IMG/VR virus record: IMGVR_UViG_3300037343_000165
Coordinates: 1-20,643 of that record
Direction: 5' to 3' (one strand)
DNA from: a virus
Length of the DNA: 20,643 nucleotides
Both the position numbers and the translations under genes were made by a program. This document shows, piece after piece, positions 6,711-13,755 of the stretch. Below the pieces are notes generated by a model. The model was given only the letters and a program-made list of their open reading frames with translations, ran no database searches and was not told the origin of the DNA. Each line of letters starts with the position of its first letter. Position 1 is the first letter of the stretch.

Positions 6711-8335
6711 CCCTCACGCTCCGCCCGTATCAAACGCAACTGATCGAGGACATCCGCGCCAAGTGGCACAGCGGGGCGCGCAACGTGCTGGCCGTCATGC
6801 CGACCGGCGCCGGAAAAACTGTGGCGTTTGCCGCGCTGAACGCTGATGGCGAGCGGTCCTGCACCATTGTCCATCGGCAGGAATTGGTCGGTCAGATCAG
6901 CAAGACCTATGCGACGATGGGAACCTACCACAACATCGTCGCGCCTCAATCGGTGATCAACTTTTGCATTCGGCTGCACATCGCGGCCACGGGGCGCAAT
7001 TTTTACGACCCTCGCGCCGCCGTGAGCGTGGCTGGTGTCGATACGTTAATCCGCCGGTTCAAGCCGGGCGACGCATGGTGCAACTCAGTCCGCCGATGGA
7101 CGCTGGACGAAGCGCACCACGGGCGACAGGACAACAAGTGGGGAATTGCCGCCGCGTTGTTCCCAAACGCCAAGGGCCTCGGTGTCACGGCGACGGCGTG
7201 CAGGGGCGATGACAAATCGCTGCATGCTGATCAAGGCGGCCTGTTTCACGAATTGGTCCAAGGGCCTGGTATGCGGGACTTGATCGACGCAGGCAGCCTG
7301 GCAGATTATCGCGTGTTCGCACCTCAGGTCGGCATTGACGAAGCGCTTTTGCAGATAGGCAAGACCGGCGATTTCACGGCAAATTCTGCCAAGGCCGCGC
7401 AAAAAGCCGAGATGATCGGTGACGTGGTGGAAAGCTATTTGACCCACATCCCGGGCAAGCAAGCGATCGTCTTTGCGTCAGGGGTGCAGGACGCAAAAGA
7501 CATCGCGGAGCAATTCAGGGCACGCGGCGTGCCCGCCACGGCGCTGGACGGTACGAACAATGATGGGCACAGGATGGACCAAGTTGCGCGGTTCGAAACA
7601 GGCGAAACGCGGATCTTGACGAACGTCGATCTGTTTGGTGAGGGCTTCGATGTGCCAGCGTGCGAGGCTGTCATAATGGCCCGCCCCACGGCAAGCTTCG
7701 GCCTGTTCGTGCAGCAATTTGGCCGGGCGCTGCGACCGTTTGAGGGCAAAAGTCATGGGGTGATCATCGACCACGTGGGCAACGTGGTGCGCATGGCGGC
7801 CAAGCATGGCCTGCCCGATACGCCACGCACCTGGACGCTCTGGCAGGACCAGACCCGCAAGACCGCTGGCAACCCCGACGCGGTGCCGGTCAGGGTTTGC
7901 CCGGAATGCCTGCTGACATATGAAGCTGTCGTGTTCAAATGCCCCTATTGCGGCGCCGTCCACGTCCCTGCCGGGCGATCATCGCCTGACCAGGTGGACG
8001 GGGTGCTGTCGGAAATGTCGCTGGAGTTGCTGGCGACGTTGCGGGCAGGAGCGGACAAAATCCAAGCGGCTGAGCCTGCCATCCCCTACGGCGCGTCGGC
8101 GATCGTGGCCGCGGGGATCAAGGCGCGACACCGCCGGAACCAAGCGGCGCAGGCGTCGCTATCCGACGCGATGCAGCGGTGGGGCGGGATGCGCCTGGCC
8201 GCGGGTGACTCTGATGCGGCTATGCAGGCCCGGTTCCTTTTCAGGTTCCAAGTGGATGTGATGAGCGCACAAGGGCTGGCCGAGCGGGCGGCGCTTGAAT
8301 TGAGGGACGCAATTATGGAGGCGACACGCCAATGA
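6707..8335 (+). CDS. SF2 DEAH-box helicase with C-terminal zinc ribbon
   Basis: The protein has 542 residues and complete superfamily 2 helicase motifs: motif I, MPTGAGKT (31-38); motif II, DEAH (134-137); motif III, TATA (161-164); a motif V region, TNVDLFGEGFDVP (305-317); and motif VI, QQFGRALRP (336-344). After the second RecA-like lobe comes C-P-E-C (398-401) and C-P-Y-C (412-415), a four-cysteine zinc ribbon. Residues 420-542 form an Ala/Arg-rich helical tail. It should use ATP to unwind or remodel DNA in phage replication, in the manner of phage UvsW/RecG-like or type III restriction-like helicases. The ATG has a strong GGGGGTGA ribosome-binding site and overlaps the preceding stop. 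Exact biological role is unknown. Confidence 0.9.
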   Translation: MTLTLRPYQTQLIEDIRAKWHSGARNVLAVMPTGAGKTVAFAALNADGERSCTIVHRQELVGQISKTYATMGTYHNIVAPQSVINFCIRLHIAATGRNFYDPRAAVSVAGVDTLIRRFKPGDAWCNSVRRWTLDEAHHGRQDNKWGIAAALFPNAKGLGVTATACRGDDKSLHADQGGLFHELVQGPGMRDLIDAGSLADYRVFAPQVGIDEALLQIGKTGDFTANSAKAAQKAEMIGDVVESYLTHIPGKQAIVFASGVQDAKDIAEQFRARGVPATALDGTNNDGHRMDQVARFETGETRILTNVDLFGEGFDVPACEAVIMARPTASFGLFVQQFGRALRPFEGKSHGVIIDHVGNVVRMAAKHGLPDTPRTWTLWQDQTRKTAGNPDAVPVRVCPECLLTYEAVVFKCPYCGAVHVPAGRSSPDQVDGVLSEMSLELLATLRAGADKIQAAEPAIPYGASAIVAAGIKARHRRNQAAQASLSDAMQRWGGMRLAAGDSDAAMQARFLFRFQVDVMSAQGLAERAALELRDAIMEATRQ

Positions 8336-8625
8336 AACGACTCTTATCACCCGTAGCGGATGCGGTTTATGCCTACGTCGTCCAGCATCCCGGCGCCACA
8401 GTGCGGGACGTGGCGGGTGCGCTCTTTCCGAACCATGCGAACGGGGGCGTTCCGGCCGCTCAAGGCTCGCTGTCATGGCTGATGGCACGCAGGCGGATCG
8501 TCCGGGAGTCGTTCGGGCCGAACATCGCCGCGCGCTACACGGCCCGAACGGAACGGCCAGTTTGCGCCTCAATCAACGTAAACGGCGTCAGTCTGGCGCG
8601 CGCACCATGGGAGAAAATAGCATGA
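8332..8625 (+). CDS. Small winged-helix-like protein
   Basis: In this 97-residue protein, residues 5-70 read like a winged helix: ADAVYAYVVQHPGATVRDVAGALF, then a helix with SLSWLMARRRIVRES and a beta wing ending in ARYTA. That suggests DNA binding, perhaps as a regulator or replisome accessory. It resembles the C-terminal domain of the primase-helicase only at the level of general fold; I do not see residue-level homology. The gene overlaps both neighbours by ATGA, so it is co-translated with the helicase. Confidence 0.6.
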   Translation: MKRLLSPVADAVYAYVVQHPGATVRDVAGALFPNHANGGVPAAQGSLSWLMARRRIVRESFGPNIAARYTARTERPVCASINVNGVSLARAPWEKIA

Positions 8626-9068
8626 CCATCGACAAGCAATTCCGGGCCAGTTTCGTCCGCCGCTGGCACACCAACCCCGATCTGGCGCAGACCGTTGACA
8701 CGCTCGCGGGACACGGCGGGCGGGTGGCGCGCCTGATCTTGAAGCTATGGCCCGATGCGTCCCGCGCCCTGCTGCACTGGGCGTTGGTGCATGACGACGG
8801 GGAATCGGTGGTCGGTGACGTGCCATCCGCGATAAAGGGTGCAACGGTGATGGACCGGCAAGAGCGGACCGCGCTGGACCGTATCTGGCCGGGAATGCCA
8901 GACCTAACGCCAGATGAATATGACCGGCTGAGATTTGCCGATCGGCTGGACGCCTATATGTGGGCGCAACATCATGCGCCTCACACGCTGACCGGTGACG
9001 GCTGGCCTGAGTGCCGCCGCTGGATCTTTGCACAGGCTGAGGCGCTGGGCGTGTCGGTGTCGGTATGA
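8622..9068 (+). CDS. HD-domain phosphohydrolase, YfbR-like
   Basis: This 148-residue protein contains LVHDDGESVVGDVPSAIK (55-72), the hallmark of YfbR-type HD nucleotidases. Candidate metal ligands are His31 (AGHGGRV), His57, Asp58 and Asp107 (FADRLDAY). YfbR removes phosphate from deoxyribonucleoside 5'-monophosphates; phage versions may tune nucleotide pools or clear one dNMP to support modified DNA (inference). I chose the ATG at 8622, which forms ATGA with the preceding stop; the reading frame is open further upstream but there it runs through the neighbour. It sits directly before a methyltransferase-like gene. Confidence 0.75.
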   Translation: MTIDKQFRASFVRRWHTNPDLAQTVDTLAGHGGRVARLILKLWPDASRALLHWALVHDDGESVVGDVPSAIKGATVMDRQERTALDRIWPGMPDLTPDEYDRLRFADRLDAYMWAQHHAPHTLTGDGWPECRRWIFAQAEALGVSVSV

Positions 9069-9661
9069 GGGTCTTGATCGCCTGCGAGTTCAGCGGCACC
9101 GTGCGCCGCGCCTTCACCGCGCGCGGTCACGATGCGTGGTCTTGCGATCTGCTACCCGCCGAGGACGGATCGAACCGGCACATCGTCGGCGACGCGCGCG
9201 ACCTACTGAATGACGGGTGGGACTTGCTTATGGTCGCGCACCCGCCTTGCACGCGCCTCTGCAACAGCGGCGTGCGGTGGCTCACCAAGGCCCCGCCAGG
9301 TCGCACGCTCGCAGATATGTGGGCGGAGCTTGAGACGGGCGCCGCGCTGTTCTCCGCGTTTTGGAATGCGAAAATCCCGCGTATAGCTGTTGAGAACCCG
9401 GTAATGCACCGGCACGCGAAGGCGTTGATAGAGGACTACGCGCCGCCCGCTCAGAGCGTCCAGCCGTGGCAGTATGGTCATGGCGAGGTCAAGCGGACTT
9501 GCCTGTGGTTGCGCGGCCTGCCGGTATTGACGCCGACCGATGTGGTCGAGGGCCGTGAGGCGCGCGTGCATCGGATGCCGCCAGGGCCGAACCGTGGCAA
9601 AGAGCGCAGCCGCTTCTTTTCAGGAATTGCCGAGGCAATGGCGGACCAGTGGGGTTCTTGA
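9065..9661 (+). CDS. Compact C5-cytosine-methyltransferase-like protein
   Basis: This 198-residue protein has a recognisable but reduced C5-methyltransferase plan. CEFSGTVRRAF (7-17) stands for the SAM-binding motif I, and GHDAWSCDL (21-29) for motif II. AHPPCTRLCNSG (58-69) resembles the catalytic PC loop with Cys62, and IAVENPVMH (107-115) matches the ENV motif. The protein ends without a clear target-recognition domain or QRR motif, and is about half the usual length. It could be a methyltransferase with relaxed or no sequence specificity, or a related nucleotide-modifying enzyme. Such short versions are common in phages and are often simply called DNA methyltransferases. Start overlaps the HD gene stop by ATGA. 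Confidence 0.65.
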   Translation: MRVLIACEFSGTVRRAFTARGHDAWSCDLLPAEDGSNRHIVGDARDLLNDGWDLLMVAHPPCTRLCNSGVRWLTKAPPGRTLADMWAELETGAALFSAFWNAKIPRIAVENPVMHRHAKALIEDYAPPAQSVQPWQYGHGEVKRTCLWLRGLPVLTPTDVVEGREARVHRMPPGPNRGKERSRFFSGIAEAMADQWGS

Positions 9662-9668
9662 CACCCAA

Positions 9669-9688
9669 GGCAATAAATGGCAATAATG
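9669..9688 (+). repeat. Two 10-bp-spaced GGCAATAA direct repeats
   Basis: GGCAATAA occurs at 9669-9676 and 9679-9686, one helical turn apart, in the 46-base gap before the small HTH gene. It could be an operator or chance. The gap also carries the downstream gene's ribosome-binding site, AAAGGAG. Confidence 0.35.
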
Positions 9689-9707
9689 CCCCAAAGGAGT
9701 CTGAACA

Positions 9708-9923
9708 ATGGCTGAACGAGTGAGAATGTCGCGGGATGACCGGCGCGGTGTGATAATCCGGGCGGCGGTCGCCTTGACGCGGGCGGCGTCAGGCTGTGTC
9801 AATTCTTGGACGCGCAACGACGTGGCCCAGAAATGCTCACCCCCTACCAGCATCGACACCGTGAAAAATTATTTCACGATGCCGGAGTTGCGCGAGGCGG
9901 TGCGGGTGGTGCTGAGGGGTTGA
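9708..9923 (+). CDS. Small TetR-N-like HTH protein
   Basis: This 71-residue protein has a helical layout, RRGVIIRAAVALTRAASG then WTRNDVAQKC then TSIDTVKNYF then LREAVRVVL, which matches the three-helix DNA-binding part of TetR-type regulators without a ligand domain. It is likely a small transcription factor. The ATG follows AAAGGAG at good spacing. It lies directly upstream of the dyad-containing control region and a Cro-like gene, so the pair may form a switch (inference). Confidence 0.6.
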   Translation: MAERVRMSRDDRRGVIIRAAVALTRAASGCVNSWTRNDVAQKCSPPTSIDTVKNYFTMPELREAVRVVLRG

Positions 9924-9956
9924 CTTGTTCCCGCGGGTTAAGCACACTGCTAAACC
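9915..9956 (+). promoter_or_regulatory. Putative promoter and operator for the Cro-like gene
   Basis: TTGACT (9920-9925) can serve as a -35 box; 17 bases later lies CACACT (9943-9948), only a 3/6 match to a -10. The -10 position is covered by an inverted repeat: GGTTAAGC (9936-9943), five bases, GCTAAACC (9949-9956), matching 7 of 8. That is the size and placement expected of an operator for a small HTH dimer. AGGGGTTGACT (9915-9925) is also repeated at 12947-12957. Confidence 0.5.
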
Positions 9957-9980
9957 TAAAGCAACCGCGCAGGGGACACC

Positions 9981-10166
9981 ATGGAAAAGCTGAACGACTA
10001 TTTGAAGGGTAAGACCGCCCGCTATTTGGCTCGCACCGTGGGCGTTTCAGACGCTCATATGTCAGACTTGCGGCACGGAAAGCGCCGGCCATCGCTTGCG
10101 TTGGCGCGGCGCATAAAGGAAGCGACTGCTGGCGCTGTGGATTATGACGCTTGGGGCTTGGCATGA
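9981..10166 (+). CDS. Small Cro/CI-like HTH regulator
   Basis: This 61-residue protein is essentially one helix-turn-helix domain: LARTVGVSDAHMSDLRHGKRRPSLALARRIKEAT (about 16-49) has the lambda-repressor/Cro pattern, with the recognition helix around SDAHMSDLRHG. It probably binds the inverted repeat immediately upstream and represses its own transcription and that of the primase-helicase. GGGGA precedes the ATG. Its TGA overlaps the next ATG (10163) as ATGA. Its presence hints at temperate ancestry or timing control, but no integrase is visible in the window. Confidence 0.7.
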   Translation: MEKLNDYLKGKTARYLARTVGVSDAHMSDLRHGKRRPSLALARRIKEATAGAVDYDAWGLA

Positions 10167-12607
10167 CCCCGCTCTGCACAGGCTTCGGGCAATATGACAC
10201 GAACGGCAAGACGGGAGCGACCTACACAGGCGTGACCGAAGCTGACATCATGGCCATGGTGCTGAACCCGCCAAGCGTTCACAAAGACGATGCGCAATGG
10301 TTCATCCCGTCTGACTATCTGGCGCATGATGCCCGCGAACACGAGGCGCAGCGCCAGCACGGTCAGTTTTGGGCCATCCCGCTTGACCTAGACGACAACA
10401 GCCCGCCCTTAGCGGTTGTGGGCAACGCGCTGAGGCGCGTGATGGGCAACACGGCCCATGTGGTTTTTTCCAGCCGATCAGCCAAGCCTGACAACCTGAA
10501 ATGGCGCGCATTGTGTTGGCTGGAAACCCCGATCGCTGGCGCGGATTACGCCGATACGGTTGAGGCGTTCAACGATCTGATCGCTGGGCAGCTTGTGCCG
10601 GACAGGGCGTTGCAGCGCACAGGCCAGCTTGTCTTTTTGCCGAACCGAGGCGAGCATTACGAGTGGGATGTGCAGGTCGGCCCCCGCACAAGCCTCGCAC
10701 CGAACCATCCCGTCATTGTGAGGCGCGAACAGACCAGGCGCAGCCGTGCCGATGCTCAGGCCAAGGCGGCGGCATGGAAGGCGCGCAAGGCGGCTCTGAC
10801 GCCCTCTGACGCAACGAACGTGGTCGATGCCTTCAACGCGGCGCATGTCGTGGCTGATCTGCTGCAACGCTACGGATACCAGCATGCCCGGTCTGGTGAC
10901 AACTGGAAAAGCCCGATGCAGTCCGGGGGCAGTTATGCCACGCGGGATTATGGCGACCACTGGATCAGCCTGTCAGGCTCGGACGGCGCCGCGGGGATTG
11001 GCACAGACACCAAGACCGGGCAGCGATTCGGCGATGCGTTCGACCTGTTCGTGCATTTCGAACATGCTGGCGACTTCAACGTCGCGGTGCGCACGTATGG
11101 CGCCCTTCACAGGCTGATGACCATGCCTAGCCCATCGCATGTCCCGGCCGGGATGCTTGCCGCCCCTGCCATGCCCAGCGCGCCGCGAGCGGCCAGTGTG
11201 GTCGATCTGATCTGTGCGCGGGTTAAGGACAACCCTGACGATGCGGTTCACACTTTGGCCGGGGAAATTGCACGGCTTGGGCCGCTTGATCGTGAGACGG
11301 TGTTAGATGCCTGCAAAGATTATGGCGTCAAGATCAAGATGCAGATCGCGGTCAAGGAATCCATCGCCGACGCCAGAAAAGCGGCCATGGACTTGCGCGG
11401 ACTGATTGCCGACAAGAACGGCGGCCCTGTCCCGAACATGACCAACATCAAGCGGGTGCTTTGCACCGAAGAAGGCTGGACCGGGACGTTTGCCAAAAGC
11501 TTGTTTGACGATGCGGTTTGGCTGCGCCGACCTGACACCCGGCAGTTGAATGACGATGACGTGCTGAAGGTCATGGAGATCATGCAGAGCGACCTGTTTC
11601 CGTCCATCGGGGTCGAGACGGTCCGGCACGGCGTCCAGGCGGCAGCGGCTGGCAATACGTTTCACCCGGTCAGGGAATATCTGGAAAGCCTGCCGTGGGA
11701 CGGGGTGAGCCGGGCCGGGTGGCTGTTCACCGCATATTTTCCGTGCGCGTCCGAAGATCCTGAATATCTGAGCGCGGTCGGTGAAAAATTCCTGGTCGGC
11801 GCCGTGGCCCGCGTGATGCACCCTGGCTGCAAGGTCGATACGATGCCTGTCATCGCGGGCAACCAAGGGCAGAAAAAATCAAGCGGTCTGGCCGCGCTGG
11901 TCGGCGATCAATGGTATGGTAATGACATGCCTGACATGACCCAGAAAGACGCCAAGGAATGGTTGCGCGGCAAGTGGGTGGCGGAGATCGGCGAGTTGTC
12001 CTCCATGCGCGGCAAGGACATTGAACACGTCAAGAATTTTCTTTCCACCACGACCGACAGCTACCGCAAATCTTACGGGCATGTCACCCAAACCTATCCG
12101 CGCCAGACGGTGTTTGCAGGGACCGTCAACGGCAATGAATATCTGTCGGACGAGACGGGCAACCGGCGGTTCTGGCCCCTCCAGATGATCGAGGGGGCGA
12201 CCGTTGATGTCGCGGCGATCGAACGTGACAGGGGCCAGCTATGGGCTGAGGCGCTGCACCTATACCGCAACGGCACGGCGTGGTGGTTTGATGAGGGCGA
12301 GTCGGCGACCCTGTCCGCACAGCAGGCAGCGGCCCGATCGGTGGACATTGACGAGACCCGTGTCGCTGACTGGCTGCGCGGACAGGATGGGCCTGTGACG
12401 GCTGGCGGTGTGGCCCTAGCGCTCTTTGCGGATGCGCCCGGCAACAAGTCGCTGTCGATGCGGGTGGCCCGCTATCTGCAAGGTGCGGGGTGGCGCGTGT
12501 CCAAAACGGTAAGGGGATCGAAGCACTGGGACAGGGGGCGTGGGGCGGAACCTTACGTCTCCCCGTCGTGCGGGGGGAATGTGATGCCTCTGATACCGCG
12601 CCGATAA
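10163..12607 (+). CDS. Primase-polymerase / VapE-type helicase fusion with C-terminal winged-helix-like domain
   Basis: This 814-residue protein is probably the replication initiator. The N-terminal part (1-180) looks like an archaeo-eukaryotic-type primase: PLDLDD with paired aspartates, SSRSAKPDNLKWRALCWLE, and TGQLVFLPNRGEHY. The central-to-C-terminal part is a virulence-associated-E family ATPase: a P-loop-like AGNQGQKKSS around 565-574 (Lys571/572, lacking the usual GKS), AEIGELSSM, and a GTVNGNEYLSDETGNRRFWPL block. Residues 728-790 form a separate domain that is duplicated in the gene at 13058. The ATG at 10163 overlaps the HTH gene stop; a TTG four codons upstream lacks support. A strong terminator follows directly. 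Confidence 0.85.
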   Translation: MTPLCTGFGQYDTNGKTGATYTGVTEADIMAMVLNPPSVHKDDAQWFIPSDYLAHDAREHEAQRQHGQFWAIPLDLDDNSPPLAVVGNALRRVMGNTAHVVFSSRSAKPDNLKWRALCWLETPIAGADYADTVEAFNDLIAGQLVPDRALQRTGQLVFLPNRGEHYEWDVQVGPRTSLAPNHPVIVRREQTRRSRADAQAKAAAWKARKAALTPSDATNVVDAFNAAHVVADLLQRYGYQHARSGDNWKSPMQSGGSYATRDYGDHWISLSGSDGAAGIGTDTKTGQRFGDAFDLFVHFEHAGDFNVAVRTYGALHRLMTMPSPSHVPAGMLAAPAMPSAPRAASVVDLICARVKDNPDDAVHTLAGEIARLGPLDRETVLDACKDYGVKIKMQIAVKESIADARKAAMDLRGLIADKNGGPVPNMTNIKRVLCTEEGWTGTFAKSLFDDAVWLRRPDTRQLNDDDVLKVMEIMQSDLFPSIGVETVRHGVQAAAAGNTFHPVREYLESLPWDGVSRAGWLFTAYFPCASEDPEYLSAVGEKFLVGAVARVMHPGCKVDTMPVIAGNQGQKKSSGLAALVGDQWYGNDMPDMTQKDAKEWLRGKWVAEIGELSSMRGKDIEHVKNFLSTTTDSYRKSYGHVTQTYPRQTVFAGTVNGNEYLSDETGNRRFWPLQMIEGATVDVAAIERDRGQLWAEALHLYRNGTAWWFDEGESATLSAQQAAARSVDIDETRVADWLRGQDGPVTAGGVALALFADAPGNKSLSMRVARYLQGAGWRVSKTVRGSKHWDRGRGAEPYVSPSCGGNVMPLIPRR

Positions 12608-12621
12608 ATTGCCGTTAAATT

Positions 12622-12657
12622 AAAGCCCCGCTCCATTAAATTGTGGCGGGGCTTTTT
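12622..12657 (+). terminator. Intrinsic terminator after the primase-helicase gene
   Basis: A perfect 10-bp stem, AAAGCCCCGC (12622-12631) with GCGGGGCTTT (12646-12655), encloses a 14-base loop and runs into TTTTT and CTTT. Its position 15 bases past the stop codon makes it a clear rightward terminator that splits the plus-strand genes into two transcription units. The A-rich 5' arm also makes it usable in the opposite direction, though no leftward gene abuts it. Confidence 0.9.
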
Positions 12658-12675
12658 CTTTGTGGGGTGTTCCAT

Positions 12676-12970
12676 GTCAACCCTGATTGATTAGGTCAAC
12701 CCCGCCTTAAAGCATTGATTTTGAAAGACGATGCGGTAAGGTTGACTAGGGTTGATCTATCTATAGAGTTATGGACAGAAAAAAGAATAGGGTGGTCTAT
12801 AATTGCTATAATTTATAGAATGGTAATAGCATTATTTTTCTATGGTAGCCCTCCAAGGAAATTGCGATTAGATCAACCCTGCTCAACCCTCGCTCGCTAA
12901 AACGTTGGCATCAAAGGATTTTTCCTCGTGGTTGACCTGTTTTCTCAGGGGTTGACTCGACCCTGTTGAC
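12676..12970. other. Candidate replication origin: phased TCAAC(CCT) repeats around an AT-rich core
   Basis: Nine copies of a TCAAC-centred element occur in 295 bases. Plus orientation: GTCAACCCT 12676, GTCAACCCC 12695, GATCAACCCT 12871, GCTCAACCCT 12881. Minus orientation (read as GTTGA): within 12739-12746, 12747-12757, 12929-12936, 12947-12956 and 12965-12970. Spacings of 10, 10, 19 and 20 bases put several copies on one face of the helix. Groups alternate in orientation and flank 12758-12870, whose left 90 bases are only about a quarter G+C by eye and include two CTATAATT units nine bases apart. Iterons beside an unwinding region next to the initiator gene are the classic origin plan. A repressor operator array is the main alternative. 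Confidence 0.6.
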
Positions 12971-12994
12971 AACGATGGTGGTGCGGGGTAAAAG
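12966..12994 (+). promoter_or_regulatory. Putative promoter for the 13-kb gene block
   Basis: A perfect -35 TTGACA (12966-12971), 17 bases, then TAAAAG (12989-12994, 4/6). It lies downstream of the terminator and upstream of the first gene of the next block, where a promoter is required. The -35 box coincides with the last TCAAC element, so whatever binds the array could regulate it. Confidence 0.55.
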
Positions 12995-13057
12995 AAGCGG
13001 GCGCGGGAGGTGTTCAGACCTCGACCGCGCCCATACCAGCGAAGAGGATTTCGCCAG

Positions 13058-13429
13058 ATGTCAATCTCAATACGCCAAATTCCCGTCAAGGGCAACACAG
13101 ACTACATCGCACTTGAAAAGGTTTGTGATGATCTGCGTGACGCTCACAAGGCGGCGCTTCGTGCATTGGAAAATGCCAGACGAACCTTGGACGATCCTTC
13201 TACTTACCCGCCATCAGCCCCGCCGCTGAACATGGACGAAATCCGCGTCCGGCATTGGCTGCGTGACAAGCATGGCCCCGTCACGGCGGCACACGTTGCT
13301 GACATGCTGTTTGGAAATCGTATTCCAAGCAAATCGCTTTCAATGAGCGTGGCCAAGTGTCTCAAAGCTGCTGGATGGCAACGTCTGAAGCGGGTGCGAG
13401 GCACTCAATACTGGGCGCGGGTGTCGTGA
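13058..13429 (+). CDS. Small protein with duplicated initiator-type winged-helix-like domain
   Basis: This 123-residue protein has an N-terminal region (1-55) that appears helical (YIALEKVCDDLRDAHKAALR). Residues 58-120 align without gaps to residues 728-790 of the primase-helicase, 32 of 63 identical, including RV..WLR, GPVTA, KSLSM, AGW and VRG. The domain looks like a winged helix, so DNA binding is likely. It lies just beyond the TCAAC array, with the primase-helicase on the other side, suggesting a regulator or origin cofactor that recognises the same DNA as the initiator (inference). The ATG at 13058 follows AGAGGA; an in-frame GTG at 13010 has poorer support. Stop overlaps the next start as TGATG. 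Confidence 0.75.
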   Translation: MSISIRQIPVKGNTDYIALEKVCDDLRDAHKAALRALENARRTLDDPSTYPPSAPPLNMDEIRVRHWLRDKHGPVTAAHVADMLFGNRIPSKSLSMSVAKCLKAAGWQRLKRVRGTQYWARVS

Positions 13430-13755
13430 TGCAGATGCCCCGGAACAAATTCGATACGCACGCCGCCTGCGCGCGGATGGACGCAGACAGCACGCTCCAT
13501 CACCGGGAACGCTGGCCAAGCCTCGCCTTTGTTTGGGACGAGTTGGACGACCTGCGGGCCGAGTCTCAAACGGCAGTCGACTCTAAAGACCACGCTTCGG
13601 TCGAAAACGAACTCAAAGAGGCGTTGGACGAAATTGATGAATTCGACGCCATCACAGATCAGCGTGACGCGCTATCAATGGCGGTCAAGCTGTTGCTGGA
13701 ACCGTGGCCCGACAAAGACAAAATCGAAAACATTTTGATGGGGGGAGGGGCATGA
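13429..13755 (+). CDS. Acidic helical protein of unknown function
   Basis: I do not recognise this 108-residue protein. The middle is strongly acidic and helical (WDELDDLRAESQ, ENELKEALDEIDEFDAITDQRDAL), compatible with a short coiled coil, and is followed by LLLEPWPDKDKIENIL. The ATG at 13429 overlaps the previous stop (TGATG) and the TGA overlaps the next ATG, so it belongs to a coupled cluster. An open reading upstream to 13357 runs through the paralogue gene and is rejected. Confidence 0.55.
   Translation: MQMPRNKFDTHAACARMDADSTLHHRERWPSLAFVWDELDDLRAESQTAVDSKDHASVENELKEALDEIDEFDAITDQRDALSMAVKLLLEPWPDKDKIENILMGGGA

Noticed and set aside
12715-12900. 61-residue open frame across the AT-rich core
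   Set aside because: It lacks a ribosome-binding site, spans the repeats and unwinding-like region, and reads like translated non-coding DNA.
12676-12970. CRISPR array
   Set aside because: The repeats are only 6-11 bases, occur in both orientations and have spacings of about 10-20 bases with a large central gap, unlike CRISPR repeats and spacers.
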